Assembly: GCA_030148625.1 (NCBI GenBank)
Contig: JASBTC010000040.1
Coordinates: 1-7,344 of the forward strand
DNA: 7,344 nucleotides
Direction of reading: 5' to 3'
Source of the DNA: Sphingobium sp.
GTDB taxonomy: Bacteria > Pseudomonadota > Alphaproteobacteria > Sphingomonadales > Sphingomonadaceae
The position numbers were made by a program, and so were the translations under genes. Positions within the stretch are counted from its first letter, which is position 1; every line of letters begins with the position of its first letter. The notes below the pieces were generated by a model that searched no databases, had not been told where the DNA came from, and saw nothing but the letters and a program-made list of their open reading frames with translations. Shown in pieces: positions 6,016 to 7,344 of this stretch.

Positions 6016-7344
6016 ATGTTGGGGGGAAAACACTCGATCCGTTCGGTGTCACCGGTGCTGTTCGGCTTCGGTCTGCTGGTGGCGATGGTGGTCGGCAGCC
6101 TGTGGTTCGCGCGCGCCCAGTCCCTCGCGGCGGGTGAGGCGACACGGGTTTTCAACTATCATGCGGCACTCACCGAGATGCTGTCGGCGCTCAAGGACGG
6201 TGAGATCGGCCAGCGCGGCTATGTGCTGACGGGTGAATCCCACTATCTTGTCCCTTATGAATCGGGGCGGAAGCGCATCGGCCCGGCGCTCGACGATGCG
6301 GTGAGGCATTCGGCGGACGGCGCCGCCGTGGTCGCGGCGCTGAGGCCTCTGGCCGACCGCAAGTTCGCCGAGATGCAGAGGACGATCGATCTGGTCCGCG
6401 CCGGCCAGAGCGACAACGCGCGTGCGCTTGTCGATACCGATCAGGGCGTCGCGTTGATGGATCGGATCCGCGAGGCGATCGGCGTGCAGCGCGCCCAGTC
6501 CCGGATGGCGATCGAGAATGCGCAGCTCCGCGTTGCCCGCCAGTCTCGTGTGCTGATGTTCGGCCTGCTGGCGGGGCTCGCCATCTTGCTGGGCACGGTC
6601 TTTCTCTGGTGGCGGTCGCAACGTGAACAATTCGCCGAGATGCGGCTCTCCCGCGACGAGGCACAGGCATCATCGGTGGCCTTGCGCGAGCAGATATCCG
6701 CGCGCGAGGCGGCGGAGGGCACGCTCCGCCAGATGCAGAAAATGGAGTCGATCGGCCAGCTTACTGGCGGTATCGCGCATGATTTCAATAATATGCTGGC
6801 GATCGTCCTTGGTAATCTCGATCTTGCCAAGCGACGGCTGACGAGCGATCCGGCGCGCGCGCTGGCCTCGATCGATCATGCACATGAAGGGGCCGAACGT
6901 GCGGCGACGCTGACGGCGCGGCTGCTGGCTTTTTCGCGGCAGCAGCCCCTTGCGCCGGAACCGGCGGATGCGAACAAGCTGGTCGCCTCCATGTCGGAAT
7001 TGCTGCGGCGGACGCTCGGCGAACAGGTGATGGTGGAGACGGTCCTGGCCGGCGGCCTGTGGCGGACCCATGTCGATGTCGGCCAGCTCGAGAACGCGAT
7101 CGTCAATCTCGCGGTCAATGCGCGCGACGCGATGCCCGGGGGCGGCAAGCTCACCATCGAGACCGCCAACGCGCATCTCGATGAATCCTATGCCGCCGCC
7201 CAGGCCGAGGTGATACCCGGCCAATATGTGCTGATCTGCGTGACCGATACGGGCACGGGGATGAGCGCGGAGGTGATCGAGCGCGCCTTCGATCCCTTCT
7301 TCACGACCAAGCCGGTGGGCAAGGGGACCGGCCTGGGGCTCAGC
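6016..7344 (+). CDS. Membrane sensor histidine kinase with CHASE3 domain (3' end outside window)
   Basis: The frame runs without a stop from ATG at 6016 to the window edge: 443 codons, incomplete. A short N-terminus leads to TM1 (about residues 13-32). A periplasmic CHASE3-type sensory domain (about 36-175) follows, with the signature GEIGQRGYVLTG (62-73). TM2 (about 179-199) and a charged coiled-coil stretch (about 201-242) come next. The HisKA domain carries phospho-His H255 in SIGQLTGGIAHDFNNML, and HATPase_c shows the N box NLAVNARDAM (364-373), G1 DTGTGM (411-416), the F box FDPFFTTKP (425-433) and G2 GTGLGLS (437-443). It would autophosphorylate on H255 and pass phosphate to a response regulator. 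The GGIAHDFNN subtype often carries a fused C-terminal receiver, which may lie beyond the edge. The CHASE3 ligand is unknown. No Shine-Dalgarno precedes 6016, and no better in-frame start places TM1 correctly. It sits 62 nt after rnpB. Confidence 0.9.
   Translation, partial: MLGGKHSIRSVSPVLFGFGLLVAMVVGSLWFARAQSLAAGEATRVFNYHAALTEMLSALKDGEIGQRGYVLTGESHYLVPYESGRKRIGPALDDAVRHSADGAAVVAALRPLADRKFAEMQRTIDLVRAGQSDNARALVDTDQGVALMDRIREAIGVQRAQSRMAIENAQLRVARQSRVLMFGLLAGLAILLGTVFLWWRSQREQFAEMRLSRDEAQASSVALREQISAREAAEGTLRQMQKMESIGQLTGGIAHDFNNMLAIVLGNLDLAKRRLTSDPARALASIDHAHEGAERAATLTARLLAFSRQQPLAPEPADANKLVASMSELLRRTLGEQVMVETVLAGGLWRTHVDVGQLENAIVNLAVNARDAMPGGGKLTIETANAHLDESYAAAQAEVIPGQYVLICVTDTGTGMSAEVIERAFDPFFTTKPVGKGTGLGLS

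Overview
The window reads as a stretch of GC-rich alphaproteobacterial chromosome, most likely a sphingomonad (Sphingomonas or a close relative). This rests on base composition, codon use, the gene families, and an RNase P RNA of the bacterial type A form. The genus is an inference from general resemblance, not from a search. Every gene I can support is on the + strand. No insertion sequence, phage gene, CRISPR array, tRNA or rRNA is visible.

Positions 1-3798 hold a compact chemotaxis signalling operon in the order cheA (3' part only) - cheW - cheY - cheB - cheR. It supplies the C-terminal part of the kinase CheA, the coupling protein CheW, a single-domain response regulator, and the receptor methylesterase/methyltransferase pair that drives adaptation. 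Spacing is tight (3, 71 and 10 nt, then a 4-nt ATGA overlap), which indicates one transcript. No chemoreceptor, cheD or cheX lies in view. The CheA fragment carries two CheW-like modules in tandem, followed by a receiver-like tail that appears to have lost its phosphoacceptor aspartate.

Positions 3895-5504 hold a two-gene unit: an EamA/DMT-family membrane transporter, and an Amidase_2 (AmpD/AmiD-type) N-acetylmuramoyl-L-alanine amidase with a C-terminal peptidoglycan-binding-like segment. The amidase begins at a TTG that overlaps the transporter's TGA (TTGA) behind a strong Shine-Dalgarno sequence, so the pair looks translationally coupled.

Positions 5580-5953 are rnpB, the RNase P RNA. A plausible -10 element sits just upstream, and a long perfect inverted repeat lies just downstream (5961-6002).

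From 6016 to the right edge an uninterrupted frame encodes a membrane sensor histidine kinase: TM, CHASE3, TM, coiled coil, HisKA with phospho-His, and HATPase_c. It is cut off by the window before its stop codon, so a C-terminal receiver domain or a partner regulator may lie outside.

Most of the window is ordinary core-genome content. I do not see convincing evidence of a new system. The points most worth a second look are the CheA pseudo-receiver tail, the apparently signal-less amidase coupled to a transporter, and the hairpin between rnpB and the kinase.
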